The position numbers were made by a program, and so were the translations under genes. Below are positions 30,756-30,761 of a stretch of DNA of 30,761 bases, in pieces. Numbering within the stretch: position 1 is the first letter of the stretch; each line of letters opens with the position of its first letter. The notes beneath the pieces are model-generated. The model was given only the letters and a program-made list of their open reading frames with translations. It was not told where the DNA came from and made no database searches. The DNA is from M3007 sp046160345. Its GTDB lineage: Bacteria > Bacteroidota > Bacteroidia > Chitinophagales > Saprospiraceae. The stretch is taken from NCBI GenBank assembly GCA_046160345.1, contig JBJXGO010000100.1:1-30761 (forward strand), given 5' to 3'.

Positions 30756-30761
30756 AAAAAA

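Larger units (their letters stand above)
30360..30761. other. 402-bp right-end region without protein gene
   Basis: No reading frame of note on either strand. It holds a weak terminator for the channel gene, then a consensus promoter, about 200 bases of structured sequence and a strong terminator, described separately. Confidence 0.7.

Noticed and set aside
1..30761. CRISPR array, prophage or restriction-type defence island
   Set aside because: No regularly spaced direct repeats, no cas, phage structural, integrase or methyltransferase genes are seen; the repeats present are inverted or tandem and short.

Overview
The window looks like a chromosomal segment of a Bacteroidota bacterium, most probably of the Saprospiraceae/Haliscomenobacter/Lewinella kind. 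The grounds are a type IX secretion (T9SS) C-terminal sorting domain, an SdrD-B-like secreted protein, OmpP1/FadL-type and PagL-like outer-membrane proteins, a BlaI/M56-TonB pair, many TPR sensor proteins, near absence of Shine-Dalgarno sequences, and several matches to the Bacteroidota promoter -7 motif TAnnTTTG. The lineage is inferred from gene content; there is no rRNA, tRNA, CRISPR array or phage in the window.

Layout. 1-993 (-) is the 5' part of a secreted SdrD-B-like protein that runs off the left edge. 1093-4068 (+) is an exported TPR-CHAT (caspase-like) protein. Facing it are a Phd-type antitoxin with a decayed VapC toxin (4075-4535, -) and an ECF sigma factor with a membrane TPR anti-sigma factor (4599-6107, -). 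6237-9436 (-) reads as an operon of an orphan protein, a TPR sensor histidine kinase and a NarL-type response regulator. 9437-10027 holds no large gene, only two inverted repeats and a possible 33-residue peptide. 10028-11620 (-) is a GH3-family synthetase carrying an in-frame 84-bp nested palindrome, with a 164-bp MITE-like element just upstream. 11899-13836 (-) is a T9SS-secreted protein. 14114-16461 (+) is the carotenoid pair crtI-crtB, followed by a small lipoprotein-like gene. A long inverted repeat (17109-17216) precedes a TPR adenylate cyclase (17256-19439, +). 19641-23900 (-) holds two membrane proteins, an M19 dipeptidase lipoprotein and a PagL-like outer-membrane protein. 24129-27093 (+) is a compact operon: BlaI-type repressor, GATase-like exported protein, M56/TonB protein. 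27474-30359 (+) is a low-complexity Tyr/Asn/Arg/Ser-rich exported protein followed by an OmpP1/FadL-type channel. The right end (30492-30755) looks like a free-standing non-coding RNA unit: consensus promoter, structured body, strong terminator.

How the genes may work together. Four proteins carry an envelope-side TPR array on different outputs: a CHAT protease, an anti-sigma factor, a histidine kinase and a class III cyclase. The CHAT protein and the TPR part of the anti-sigma factor should both be outside the cytoplasmic membrane, so a protease to anti-sigma to ECF-sigma relay is a testable hypothesis. The window is also rich in small non-coding repeats: a nested palindrome inside a coding frame, a MITE, a 40-bp-arm inverted repeat, a GGTTATT-type hairpin at the blaI start, and a possibly related palindrome at 19512-19544.
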